NCBI GenBank assembly: GCA_900547745.1
Contig: URHT01000035.1
Location: 1 to 16,113, forward strand
Direction: 5' to 3'
Origin: an uncultured Eubacteriales bacterium
GTDB lineage: Bacteria > Bacillota > Clostridia > Oscillospirales > Oscillospiraceae
Length of the DNA stretch: 16,113 nucleotides
Below the pieces are notes generated by a model, which did not search any database, had not been told where the DNA came from, and was given only the letters and a program-made list of their open reading frames with translations. The translations under genes and the position numbers were made by a program. Shown here piece after piece: positions 1 through 7,344 of the stretch (positions are counted from its first letter, which is position 1; the number at the start of each line of letters is the position of its first letter).

Positions 1-454
1 TGAGGTCGATCTCCTTGCCGTAGTACACGCCGGGGGAGCGGACGATCTGGCTGACCACCACGCGCTCCGCGCCGTTGATGACGAAGGTGCCGCCATGGGT
101 CATCAGCGGGAAATCTCCCATGAAGATCTCCTGCTCCTTGATCTCGCCCGTCTCCTTGTTGTGCAGGCGCACCCGCACCTTCATGGGGGCGGCATAGGTG
201 GCGTCCCGCGCCTTGCACTCCTCCACGTCGTACTTGGGCTTCTCGTCCATGCTGTAATCAATGAAGCTCAGCTCCAGATTGCCGGCATAGTCCGTGATGG
301 AAGCCACGTCGGCAAAGACCTCCCGCAGGCCGGTATCCAGGAACCACTTATAGGACTTCTTCTGGATCTCCAGCAGGTTGGGCATTGCCATGACCTCTTC
401 GTGGCGGGCAAAATTCTTGCGCAGGGTCTTGCCGTAGTACTTGTCCTTGGCCAT
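1..454 (-). CDS. rpoB: RNA polymerase beta subunit, N-terminal part (runs off the window)
   Basis: RpoB is the beta subunit of RNA polymerase and forms part of the active centre and DNA channel. Only the first 151 codons are present; the full protein is usually near 1200 residues. The translation begins MAKDKYYGKTLRKNF and continues with the hallmark N-terminal blocks MPNLLEIQKKSYKWFLD, GDFPLMTHGGTFVINGAERV and SQIVRSPGVYY, which line the beta protrusion and lobe entry. The ATG at 454 is preceded by GAAAGG about 13 nt upstream. Upstream on the same strand is a long leader and a near-consensus promoter, not rplJ-rplL, which precede rpoB in many Firmicutes. Identity is certain; only the extent is cut. 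Confidence 0.98.
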   Translation of the reverse strand, partial: MAKDKYYGKTLRKNFARHEEVMAMPNLLEIQKKSYKWFLDTGLREVFADVASITDYAGNLELSFIDYSMDEKPKYDVEECKARDATYAAPMKVRVRLHNKETGEIKEQEIFMGDFPLMTHGGTFVINGAERVVVSQIVRSPGVYYGKEIDL

Positions 455-670
455 TCAACGATCACGCCTTTCTATTCGTTACTTCTTTTCCGGCCGCGTC
501 CGGCTCTCGCCAATAAGCCCGGCCCGGCCCCTATGGGTCTGCTCCTGTGGCGACACGCACGGGCTTGTTGACGTTTTTTACGCCAACACCCTTGTATTCC
601 GCCGCCGGAGATGGTATACTGTGGTCAGATGAAAGTGGGGGTGTGTTTGCGTCCATCCTCCCAATATAAG
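455..670 (-). promoter_or_regulatory. Long structured 5' leader of rpoB
   Basis: About 215 nt separate the predicted transcription start (near 670) from the rpoB ATG, and no ORF explains them. On the transcript strand a small hairpin (UUGGCG/CGUCAA, 567-585) is followed by a 7-bp pairing between 560-566 and 515-521, which encloses a CCC-AUA-GGG mini-hairpin near 529-537. GC-rich pairing continues toward 490. Long leaders in this operon often carry ribosomal-protein or attenuator control (known for L10 leaders), but I could not match this one to a named family. The structure is seen by eye only; regulation is inference. Confidence 0.45.
592..620 (+). promoter_or_regulatory. Candidate promoter opposing rpoB
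   Basis: TTGTAT (592-597), a 17-bp spacer and TATACT (615-620) form a good sigma-A promoter on the plus strand inside the rpoB leader. The hexamers closely match the promoters seen at 13068-13096 (TTGTAC-N17-TATACT) and 13151-13179 (TTGCAT-N17-TATACT). It would start a transcript near 627, antisense to the rpoB leader and promoter. Confidence 0.45.
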
Positions 671-700
671 CGCTTTATTATATCAAAATCCGGAAGCGCT
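669..700. repeat. Inverted repeat flanking the rpoB -10 box
   Basis: AGCGCTT at 669-675 and AAGCGCT at 694-700 form perfect 7-bp inverted arms 18 bp apart. They bracket the -10 hexamer and touch the first base of the -35. The placement would suit a repressor operator, but no regulator is encoded nearby and the arms could also be chance in GC-rich DNA. Confidence 0.35.
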
Positions 701-705
701 GTCAA
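677..705 (-). promoter_or_regulatory. Sigma-A promoter of rpoB
   Basis: On the minus strand there is a perfect -35 TTGACA (700-705) and a perfect -10 TATAAT (677-682), separated by exactly 17 bp. Transcription would start near 670 and run toward rpoB. This is the strongest promoter in the window, as expected for rpoB. It lies about 60 bp past the stop of the last fibre gene, so rpoB need not depend on readthrough. Confidence 0.88.
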
Positions 706-714
706 GTCCTGTCT

Positions 715-735
715 GCGCCTTCGGGCGCTTTTTTT
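715..735 (+). terminator. Rho-independent terminator, plus strand
   Basis: Five-bp GC stem GCGCC/GGCGC (715-719 with 724-728) closed by a UUCG tetraloop and followed by seven T (729-735). The T-run is on the plus strand only, so it does not serve the minus-strand fibre operon whose last stop codon is at 766. Confidence 0.75.
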
Positions 736-765
736 ATGCAGAAATGGCGCCCGCCGTTTTCTTCG

Positions 766-1335
766 TTATTGCACCGCCGTGATGACGCCGTCCGTGACGG
801 TCACGCCCCACGCGGCGGACACCGCCTCCTCCGGCGCGGCCTGTATGGCCTCGGCGAACACCTCCACCACCTGATAGCTGGTGCTGCCGTCCAGCCCCGT
901 GCCCGTCTCCAGCACCATGGGCTCGCACAGCACGCCGGTCATGTCCCCCGGTGCCATCGCCGTGGTGTAATAGTAGGTATCGCCGCTTCCGGCCAGCCAG
1001 CCGCCCAGCAGCTTCACCGCCGGCAGCCGGGAGGGCACGCCGCCCACCGTCTCGCCGGCCCCGTTCACCCACCGGCCCACCAGCCGCACCCGCACATAGG
1101 CGGGATAGGTACCGGTGTTCTCCACCCGGATATTGGACTTCACATCGCCGGTGTGGGTACCGGCGGTGAACGTATCGTCATTCAGCTGCTCGTGTACCGT
1201 ACAGGTGACAGTCGCCGGCTCAAACCGGTTCTCCGCGTCGGCCTTCCGGAACATGAACGCCATGGTCACGCCCACCGCCGCCACGGCTGCGGCCGCGGCC
1301 GCCAGCACCAGTATCCGTTTTCTGTTGGCCTTCAC
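766..1335 (-). CDS. Small TasA-like secreted subunit (189 aa), last gene of the fibre operon
   Basis: Start is chosen as GTG at 1335: AAAGGGG lies 7 nt upstream, and the 10 extra in-frame codons upstream would overlap the previous gene. The N-terminus VKANRKRIL is followed by an Ala/Val-rich hydrophobic segment (about residues 8-27) and then MAFMFRKADAENRFEPA. This resembles signal peptides cut by SipW-type peptidases, where a short 'AF/AY' motif precedes a mature beta-strand start. The mature part has VKSNIRVENTGTYPAYVRVRL, a block typical of small SipW-dependent proteins of gut Clostridia, and no second membrane segment. The stop of the giant adhesin is only 4 nt upstream, so translation is probably coupled. 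Likely a minor fibre subunit or partner of the adhesin; the role is inferred. Confidence 0.75.
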   Translation of the reverse strand: MKANRKRILVLAAAAAAVAAVGVTMAFMFRKADAENRFEPATVTCTVHEQLNDDTFTAGTHTGDVKSNIRVENTGTYPAYVRVRLVGRWVNGAGETVGGVPSRLPAVKLLGGWLAGSGDTYYYTTAMAPGDMTGVLCEPMVLETGTGLDGSTSYQVVEVFAEAIQAAPEEAVSAAWGVTVTDGVITAVQ

Positions 1336-1339
1336 CGCC

Positions 1340-4300
1340 TCACCCCTTTCTGTTGCACACGGCATCGCTGCTGCCGCTGAGCCATTGATCCCGCACCGCG
1401 TCGCCGTCGAACACGGCGGACGCGCCGTCCTCCGTGACCTCTACGGTCTGCGCCGCGTCGGCGTACCGCCATGACCAGTCCGCCGCCTGCTCCACGATGT
1501 AGCGGCGGCACGGCAGGCCCCGGATCACCGCGCTGCCGTTGCCGGTGACGGTCACATACGTCACCATGTCCGCGTCGTCCGCCGCCGTGATCCTGTATAC
1601 GAACACCTGCGTCCCCGCGCCCTCATCGTCCGTGCCGTTGGCGCGGGTGATGGTCAGGTCGCCGAAGGCGGGCATAAACTTGGCGTAGAACACGTTTTTG
1701 TTGGGATTGGTCAGCAGTCCGTCCCGCTTGGGCAGGATGGACGCTCCCGTCACCGCCGCCATGCTCTCCGGCGCCGGTACGGTGCAGGCCTCGTCCAGAT
1801 ACCATCCCTGGAACGAGTATCCCGGCTCCGCCGCCGCCGTGGAACCGGCAAGCTCCTTCGTACCGCTGACCACCTCGATGGTGCGGCTCACCGTGCCGCC
1901 GCCGAAGGGCCACACGCTGTACTCCACGGTGTACTGCTTCGTCTCGTAGTAGAAAATAATGTAGTTCTGCTTGTCCTGCGGCCGCAGGCTGATGCGCTGC
2001 TCCGCCGCCGACACGCAGCTCATGCCATCGATCTCCCCGGCCCGCGCCGTCACCACCGTGCCGTAGCGCCCCGTACCCGTCTCCACCGGCAGCAGCACCC
2101 CGTTTTTGTGGGCCGCGTCGTCCGGGTCGTAGGTCAGGCCGGCCAGATCGCTGATGTCCGTGCCGTAGGTCAGATGGTACACCCGGTAGCTCTGGGTGTT
2201 CCGGACATAGAACACATACAGCTCCGTGCCGTCGGCGCTGATGGTGAACGTAAAGCCGTCCGCGCCCTGCGTCACCTGCTCCGTGCCGCCGCCCGCCGCC
2301 GCCACGCCGGTGGTCAGCGGCGTGAAGCCGCTGAAGGTCTGGGGCCGGATGGTCTGTGTGCTGCCCACCGCGCCGATGCCCTCCGTGTGGAACGACGCCT
2401 CGGTGTAGTTGACGTAGCCGCCGTTTCCGTCCGGCGTCAGGGCATCCCCCACCGCGTCCAGATCCTGCAGCATGTGGTGCACCGCGTAGTAGGCGTTCTG
2501 CACGTCCGGCGTGTAGTAGAATGTCACCACGTTGTCCTTGGAGCCCACATACTTGCCGTTCTCGTCCTTCTCCACCGCCAGCACCAGCCGCTTGTAGAAT
2601 GCATCCGGCATGTAGTTGGCGATCACGGCGAACCGCTCCGTCACCACCGTCATCTGCGTGGTCTTTTCCACGGTGCCGCCGCCGGGCGCGTCCGGGATGA
2701 GCCGGTCGTCGCTGAGGTACCGGTACTCCACGGTGTAGCCGATATTCTCCGCGTGAACGTAGGTGAACGTAACCACGTTCGCCGTGGGATCGCTCTTGTC
2801 GTCCTCGTACTGGATGGTGGCGGAGTGGCTGGCCAGTGTGGGGTAGTACCCTCTGTTGTAGTCGTCGTACAGCTGGTTAAGGGGCGCGCCTGCCTTGGGG
2901 ATAAACGTCCGGGTAGTCCCCTGGAACGCATAGCCGACGGAATCGTCGGCCACCGTCCGGTGGAACCCGCCGTCCTCCGCCAGATAGACGTAGCGCCGCG
3001 TCTCGCCGCCGCTGCTGGCCGTATAGGCCGTGTTGTCCCGGGGGTTGTACAGCGCGGCGGCCCGGGCCGCCGCCGTCCACGCGGCGTCCGTCTCCGCCTC
3101 CAGCGTGACGTAGTGGATGATGAACGGCTGCGCCGAGTGGGTGCCCCAGTCCGCAAACACGTTCATGTTCCGGACGATGGGCATATCCAGCGGCGTATAG
3201 GCCGTTTTCTTGTGGCTCTTCATGTAGAACCAGCCGCCGAAGACGTAGTCGTGGCCGCTGGTATCCTCCGGCGTCACCACGCCCTCTGCCAGCGCGCCGT
3301 GATCCACCTTCAGGTCGTGCAGCACCTCCACGGAGGTGTCCCCCGCCTCATAGGCCAGCATGTCGTCGTAGGTGCGGAAGAACCGCACGTCATGCTGCAC
3401 CGGCGCCCACTTGGCGTACAGTACCAGGTGAGCGGCGGGCATGGTGCTGCCCGGCACATATTCGCTGCCGTCATAGCAGCCGGGGCTGGTGTACCAGCCG
3501 CCGAAGGTATAGGCGTCCTTCTCCAGCGTGGCCGGATAGGGTGGGATGCCTGCCTCGTTGCCGGTGGCCTCCCGGATATAGGCGTCGATGCCTCCCTCAA
3601 AGGGCACGTCGTAATCCTCGGCCCCGCTGTAATTGTGCAGCGCCAGATTGTAGCTCTGCCGCTTGTAGAACAGGTTGGCGGTATAGCTCAGCCGCCCGTC
3701 GTCCAGCGTACCGTTGTCCTCCTGCAGCCACCCCGCGTCGCGCTCGCCTGCGCTGACGAAGCCCGGCAGGCCCGGCCGGGTCTGGCTCTCGATCGTTTTG
3801 TTGTCATCGGCGGCGTACACGGTGCGGTACAGGTCGTAGGACACGCCGTTGAATATCCTGTCTCCCTCCTGGCCCGCCGGCGTCTCCACATACAGCTTGT
3901 AGATCCACTGCCGGGGATTGCTCCAGCTGATGTCCGCGCCGTTGTCGAAGAAGGCCAGGAAGTTCATATCATCGGGATCCCGCCGGTCTGTGAACCGCGT
4001 ATCCGTAACAAAGCTGTCCTTATACACCAGCTGCTCGTCCAGAATGGGATAATAGCACTTGATGGTGGCGTTGGGGTTCGTCCAGTTGTACTGGATGTTG
4101 TACTCGCCGTTCCACCCGGCGAAATAGGCGTAGTTGCCCCACTGCCCCTCGCCCATGTGATCCTTGGCCTCGTTGCTGGTGTGGGCGCCGGACACCTCCA
4201 CCTTATCGAACACCTCGCTGGGCCACAGCACCGACAGGTCTGCGCCGTACCGCGCATCGAATTCAAAGTAATAGAACTTGTGTCCCCTCTCGTTGTAGTC

Positions 4301-6145
4301 GCTCTCCGGCAGCGTGCCGGTGGTGTACGTCACGCCTGCCGGCGCGTTGATCTCCGGCAGTGCCGGCACCTCGCCCCATTGGCTGCTGGCGACATTCTCC
4401 AGCAGGGATGTCACGTCGTTCACCACGGCGCCGTTCTTCTTCGGACGCTCGTTCTGGCCGCTCCGCCCGTCCATGCCGTCATTCTGATGGCCGAACCTGT
4501 AGGTGCTGCCGCCCACGATGTAGTATTTCGGATCGCCGCCGTTATTCCTCTCTTGCGCGTAGAAGAACCGCATGGTGTACACCCGCCGGGTGTAGTAGAC
4601 GTTGACCACAGTGGAGCCGTCGCCCTCCACCAGCACATCCTTGTCCGCGTGGCTGTACACATACTGCCGGAAGCTCTGGGCATAGCAATCGCTGCTGTGG
4701 GTGTGGCTTTCATCGTTCTTCAGATGGCACAGGGCGGTGGTGGCCGTCAGATCGTCGCCGCCGCTGACCGTCTCGCCGGAGATGGCGCCCACGCTCTCCG
4801 CGCCCACATAGCTGTACCTGTCATCGTCGGCGTTCTGCAGCCAGTACACCTTGGTGTAGGTCGTCTCCGCCTGCGTCCAGATGGCGATGTAGCTCAGATT
4901 CTCGTCGGGGATGGCGGCGGGCAGCGTGTCCGCCCTGCCGTCGCCCTTCCCGTTCTCCTCCACCAGATCCCAGCCGCCGAACACATAGCCGTGGCGGGTA
5001 GGCTCGTTCACCAGAAACGGTGTGCCGTACCGTGCGTACACCGGCTCCGTGCCGTAGCCGCCGTTGATGTCGAACTTGATGAGGTGATAATTCCGGTCGT
5101 AGTAGCACTCAAACACGGTGGAGCCGTCCGCCGCCACCGCCTCGGGATAGTGGTACAGCTTGTTGAAGCCCACGGAGTGGGCCGCGTCCGCCGCCAGCAT
5201 CTCATTGGTGATGATGGTGCCGGTGCGGGCGGTGCGCTGCTGGTACAGCGACACGTCCTCCGTGTAGAAATCGTCGTGGATGTTCTGGAAATAGAACCGC
5301 GCCGCGTAGGGCACGTCGATGGCCTTGTAGTACACGTTCACCACATACGCGGCCCTGTCGTAGTCCTCCGTCACCGCCAGCACGATGCTGTCCGCTTTGT
5401 CCGGCGCGTCCACCTCGCCCTGCGCCGGCACGGTGATGTCCGGCTGCGCCGCGTTGTAGTACGGCGCGTAGCCCAGATAGGTGGGGGAGATCACCGTATT
5501 GCTGTACGCCGTGCCCCGCTCGATCTGGGCGCTGAAGCCCGTATACACGGGCAGCCCCGTCCCCGCATCCAGATAGTTGATGGATATCTGGACATACTCG
5601 CTGGTATGGGCGCTGCGTCTGGCCCGGCGGGCCGCCCTTTTCGCGTCCGCCGCCGTCTCCGCCAGCTGTGCGGCCCGCTCCTGGGCCTGCGCCGTCTCGT
5701 AGGCCGTCACCTCCGCCTGCGTCACCGGTACGGCGTGCGCCGCCGTGACGCATACCGGGTCGGAGACGGCCGTCTCCCCGTCCGCCTCGGCTCTGCACCG
5801 CACATAGGCGTCCCCGGCGCCGCTGAGCGTCTCCCGCACCAGTGCGTAGGACACCGTCAGCGCCGTATCGTCCGCGCCGTAGATGTCCACCCAGCCCGCC
5901 TCGGTCAGGATCTGCCACTGCACGGCGGCGTTCTCCGCAGTGCATACCGCCTCCGCCGCGGCGTTCTCCGCCTGACTGACGGTTATCTGCTCCACGGCGC
6001 GGCCATTCTGCGTCACCGATACCGCCAGCGCCGCCGTTTCCTCCGCCGCCGTCGTTACCGGCAGCAGCTGCGCCGCCATCACAAGGCACAGCAGCAGTGA
6101 TACCAGCCGCCGGCCCGTTCCTTTTCCGTTATATCTGCGCTCCAT
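1340..6145 (-). CDS. Giant InlB-repeat surface adhesin with Cna-B-like tail (1601 aa)
   Basis: Secreted repeat protein with a signal peptide at about residues 1-34 (RRLVSLLLCLVMAAQLLP). Residues 38-135 look Ig-like, followed by an Ala/Arg-rich linker (150-178, with RAARRARRS). InlB/Listeria-Bacteroides-type repeats are recognised by F-x-GGW ... W blocks at about 355-424 (YVFGGWDL), 832-913 (YTFGGWYTS...YAKW), 917-1000 (YVFGGWFY...FADW) and 1403-1491 (YSFQGWYLD...YAKF). Strand-rich modules between them end in FYY/VYY. A C-x7-H-x-H-x3-C module sits at 473-487. Residues 1494-1580 form a Cna-B/SpaA-like domain, then a short tail WLSGSSDAVCNRKG. There is no LPXTG and no C-terminal membrane helix. 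ATG at 6145 has AGGGGGA about 6 nt upstream. Probably a fibre-associated adhesin; the ligand is unknown. Confidence 0.85.
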   Translation of the reverse strand: MERRYNGKGTGRRLVSLLLCLVMAAQLLPVTTAAEETAALAVSVTQNGRAVEQITVSQAENAAAEAVCTAENAAVQWQILTEAGWVDIYGADDTALTVSYALVRETLSGAGDAYVRCRAEADGETAVSDPVCVTAAHAVPVTQAEVTAYETAQAQERAAQLAETAADAKRAARRARRSAHTSEYVQISINYLDAGTGLPVYTGFSAQIERGTAYSNTVISPTYLGYAPYYNAAQPDITVPAQGEVDAPDKADSIVLAVTEDYDRAAYVVNVYYKAIDVPYAARFYFQNIHDDFYTEDVSLYQQRTARTGTIITNEMLAADAAHSVGFNKLYHYPEAVAADGSTVFECYYDRNYHLIKFDINGGYGTEPVYARYGTPFLVNEPTRHGYVFGGWDLVEENGKGDGRADTLPAAIPDENLSYIAIWTQAETTYTKVYWLQNADDDRYSYVGAESVGAISGETVSGGDDLTATTALCHLKNDESHTHSSDCYAQSFRQYVYSHADKDVLVEGDGSTVVNVYYTRRVYTMRFFYAQERNNGGDPKYYIVGGSTYRFGHQNDGMDGRSGQNERPKKNGAVVNDVTSLLENVASSQWGEVPALPEINAPAGVTYTTGTLPESDYNERGHKFYYFEFDARYGADLSVLWPSEVFDKVEVSGAHTSNEAKDHMGEGQWGNYAYFAGWNGEYNIQYNWTNPNATIKCYYPILDEQLVYKDSFVTDTRFTDRRDPDDMNFLAFFDNGADISWSNPRQWIYKLYVETPAGQEGDRIFNGVSYDLYRTVYAADDNKTIESQTRPGLPGFVSAGERDAGWLQEDNGTLDDGRLSYTANLFYKRQSYNLALHNYSGAEDYDVPFEGGIDAYIREATGNEAGIPPYPATLEKDAYTFGGWYTSPGCYDGSEYVPGSTMPAAHLVLYAKWAPVQHDVRFFRTYDDMLAYEAGDTSVEVLHDLKVDHGALAEGVVTPEDTSGHDYVFGGWFYMKSHKKTAYTPLDMPIVRNMNVFADWGTHSAQPFIIHYVTLEAETDAAWTAAARAAALYNPRDNTAYTASSGGETRRYVYLAEDGGFHRTVADDSVGYAFQGTTRTFIPKAGAPLNQLYDDYNRGYYPTLASHSATIQYEDDKSDPTANVVTFTYVHAENIGYTVEYRYLSDDRLIPDAPGGGTVEKTTQMTVVTERFAVIANYMPDAFYKRLVLAVEKDENGKYVGSKDNVVTFYYTPDVQNAYYAVHHMLQDLDAVGDALTPDGNGGYVNYTEASFHTEGIGAVGSTQTIRPQTFSGFTPLTTGVAAAGGGTEQVTQGADGFTFTISADGTELYVFYVRNTQSYRVYHLTYGTDISDLAGLTYDPDDAAHKNGVLLPVETGTGRYGTVVTARAGEIDGMSCVSAAEQRISLRPQDKQNYIIFYYETKQYTVEYSVWPFGGGTVSRTIEVVSGTKELAGSTAAAEPGYSFQGWYLDEACTVPAPESMAAVTGASILPKRDGLLTNPNKNVFYAKFMPAFGDLTITRANGTDDEGAGTQVFVYRITAADDADMVTYVTVTGNGSAVIRGLPCRRYIVEQAADWSWRYADAAQTVEVTEDGASAVFDGDAVRDQWLSGSSDAVCNRKG

Positions 6146-6164
6146 CTCGCGTCCCCCTGTCGTC

Positions 6165-6803
6165 CTATGACGCGGCGCGCACCGCGTCCCACGCCGCCTG
6201 GGCCCGGGCGATGCCGTCCGTCCCCGGATACTGCACGGCGGCGGCGTGGATGTCGATGCGCAGCCCCGCCGCCAGCGCCTTTAAACGGCTGGCCGTCATA
6301 TCGGCGCTGACCGTGATGCGTCCGCCGTCCCCCAGCACTGCGGCGGAAAACGCCGTGTTGGCCGGTACCAGCTGATAGTACACGGCGCTGTCCGTTCCGC
6401 CGGACAGAAACTGCCACGCCGTCTCCACGCGCCATGCCGACAGCACCTTGCCCGCGCCGTCCTCTATGGCGTAGCTGTGGGTGCCGCTGCGCTGCCACCC
6501 GCCGGTCTGCACCTCCGCGAACACATAGCAGGCCACCTCGCTGCTCTCCAGCGCCACCACGGCGTTCTTGGTAACGTCCACCCCCGGCGCCAGCAGCCAC
6601 TTGCCGCCCTCCGCCGGTACGTCGCCCGTCTCCGTCACCGTCAGCTGCCGGATGGACGCCACACGGGCCCCGTCGCCCCAGTCGGAGGAGACCACATAAC
6701 GGGAAAACGTCACGCCCGTCAGTGCGAACGTGACCAGCAGCAGATACAGGAGGTACGCCCGCAGCGGCAGGCGCACCCGCTTCTTTTTCTTCTGTTCGTC
6801 CAC
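6165..6803 (-). CDS. TasA-like minor subunit with SipW-type signal (212 aa)
   Basis: Start is set at GTG 6803, with GGAGG 9 nt upstream; the 31 upstream in-frame codons overlap the signal peptidase gene and look like read-in. The N-terminus is VDEQKKKKRVRLP followed by a hydrophobic stretch (about 14-31), then TFSRYVVSSDWGDGARVASI. The 'F-S-R-Y ... ARVA' junction closely parallels 'F-A-K-Y ... ARVAKF' in the TasA-like gene at 8268-9122, which argues for the same processing enzyme. The rest is a strand-rich domain (for example KNAVVALESSEVACYVFAEV) with no anchor. The gene lies 22 nt after the SipW-type gene and 19 nt before the giant adhesin. Probably a minor pilin-like subunit or adaptor; the family is clear in style but I cannot name it. 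Confidence 0.75.
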   Translation of the reverse strand: MDEQKKKKRVRLPLRAYLLYLLLVTFALTGVTFSRYVVSSDWGDGARVASIRQLTVTETGDVPAEGGKWLLAPGVDVTKNAVVALESSEVACYVFAEVQTGGWQRSGTHSYAIEDGAGKVLSAWRVETAWQFLSGGTDSAVYYQLVPANTAFSAAVLGDGGRITVSADMTASRLKALAAGLRIDIHAAAVQYPGTDGIARAQAAWDAVRAAS

Positions 6804-6825
6804 AGGCCATATCCTCCCTTCCGTC

Positions 6826-7344
6826 TTACGCTTCCTTGACTCTGCGCCGTCCCAGCATCTCCGGCAGCCGTATGGCCAGCGGCAGCACCAGCACAAGGCA
6901 CAGCATGCCCAGCGGCGTCCGCAAAAACCGTACCGCGCCGCCTGCGCCGGGGATCACCGCGATCACCCGTCCCAGCACGTCCTCCGGCGGCGTCACGGCG
7001 GCGTCCTCCGTGTTGTTGGCGTCGCCCTTGGTGCGGTAGCCCTCCTCCGTCACCGCCGTGATGCGGTGCGTTACCGTATGGCCGCCGCTGCGGAACATGA
7101 TGATGTCCCCGGCGGCGTAGGCCGTCTCCGCGTGTGTCACCACCAGATCGTCCGGCTCGATGGCGCCGGACATGCTGCCCGTCAGCACCACGGCGCTGCG
7201 CAGCCCCAGCACCGCCGGTTCCTTCACGCCCAGCCGCTGCGCCGCCAGCACATAGAGGTTCGCCGCCAGCAGCACCGCCAGCGCCGCCGTCACCACGCCG
7301 CCGCCTATTTTACCGGCCAGTCTGGCCGCCCTTCTCATCTTCAT
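6826..7344 (-). CDS. sipW: SipW-type signal peptidase I (S26B family)
   Basis: Membrane serine peptidase of the ER/archaeal-like type I signal peptidase group (172 aa). In Bacillus, SipW removes the signal peptides of TasA and TapA. Motifs seen: catalytic Ser57 in VVLTGSMSGAIEP, His93 in GHTVTHRITAV (a His, not the Lys of ordinary SPase I, which marks the S26B branch), and the conserved TKGDANN block (Asp108) followed by EDVLGRVI. Membrane segments lie at about 13-36 and 142-160, with a basic tail. Here the usual SGSM is TGSM. ATG 7344 has AAGGAG 11 nt upstream and overlaps the end of the 264-aa gene by 35 bp, so translation is likely coupled. Its neighbours carry matching signal peptides. 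Confidence 0.9.
   Translation of the reverse strand: MKMRRAARLAGKIGGGVVTAALAVLLAANLYVLAAQRLGVKEPAVLGLRSAVVLTGSMSGAIEPDDLVVTHAETAYAAGDIIMFRSGGHTVTHRITAVTEEGYRTKGDANNTEDAAVTPPEDVLGRVIAVIPGAGGAVRFLRTPLGMLCLVLVLPLAIRLPEMLGRRRVKEA

Larger units (their letters stand above)
627..735 (+). ncRNA. Candidate antisense RNA opposite the rpoB promoter and leader
   Basis: A plus-strand transcript of about 109 nt would run from the promoter at 592-620 to the intrinsic terminator at 715-735. It would cross the first 40 or so nt of the rpoB leader and the whole rpoB promoter. No convincing ORF with an RBS lies inside it. The terminator has no other plus-strand gene to serve: everything left of it is antisense to rpoB. 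The signals are seen directly; that an RNA is made, and what it does, is inference. Confidence 0.35.

Noticed and set aside
715..735. Terminator for the fibre operon
   Set aside because: The stem is placed right for it, but the T-run is on the plus strand only; on the minus strand the stem is preceded by A's and followed by AGACAGG. It cannot be an intrinsic terminator for that operon.
2108..6100. Very long plus-strand ORF (1330 codons) opposite the giant adhesin
   Set aside because: Its product is a low-complexity V/R/H/G-rich string with no domain, it has no sensible RBS, and it is the mirror of a gene with clear domains. GC-rich third positions leave few stops on the opposite strand.
6079..6810. 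Alternative minus-strand frame with ATG at 6810 over the 212-aa gene
   Set aside because: It has a nearby ATG and RBS but gives a Gly/Arg-rich product with no signal peptide. The GTG frame at 6803 gives a signal peptide and a TasA-like pattern using the same RBS.
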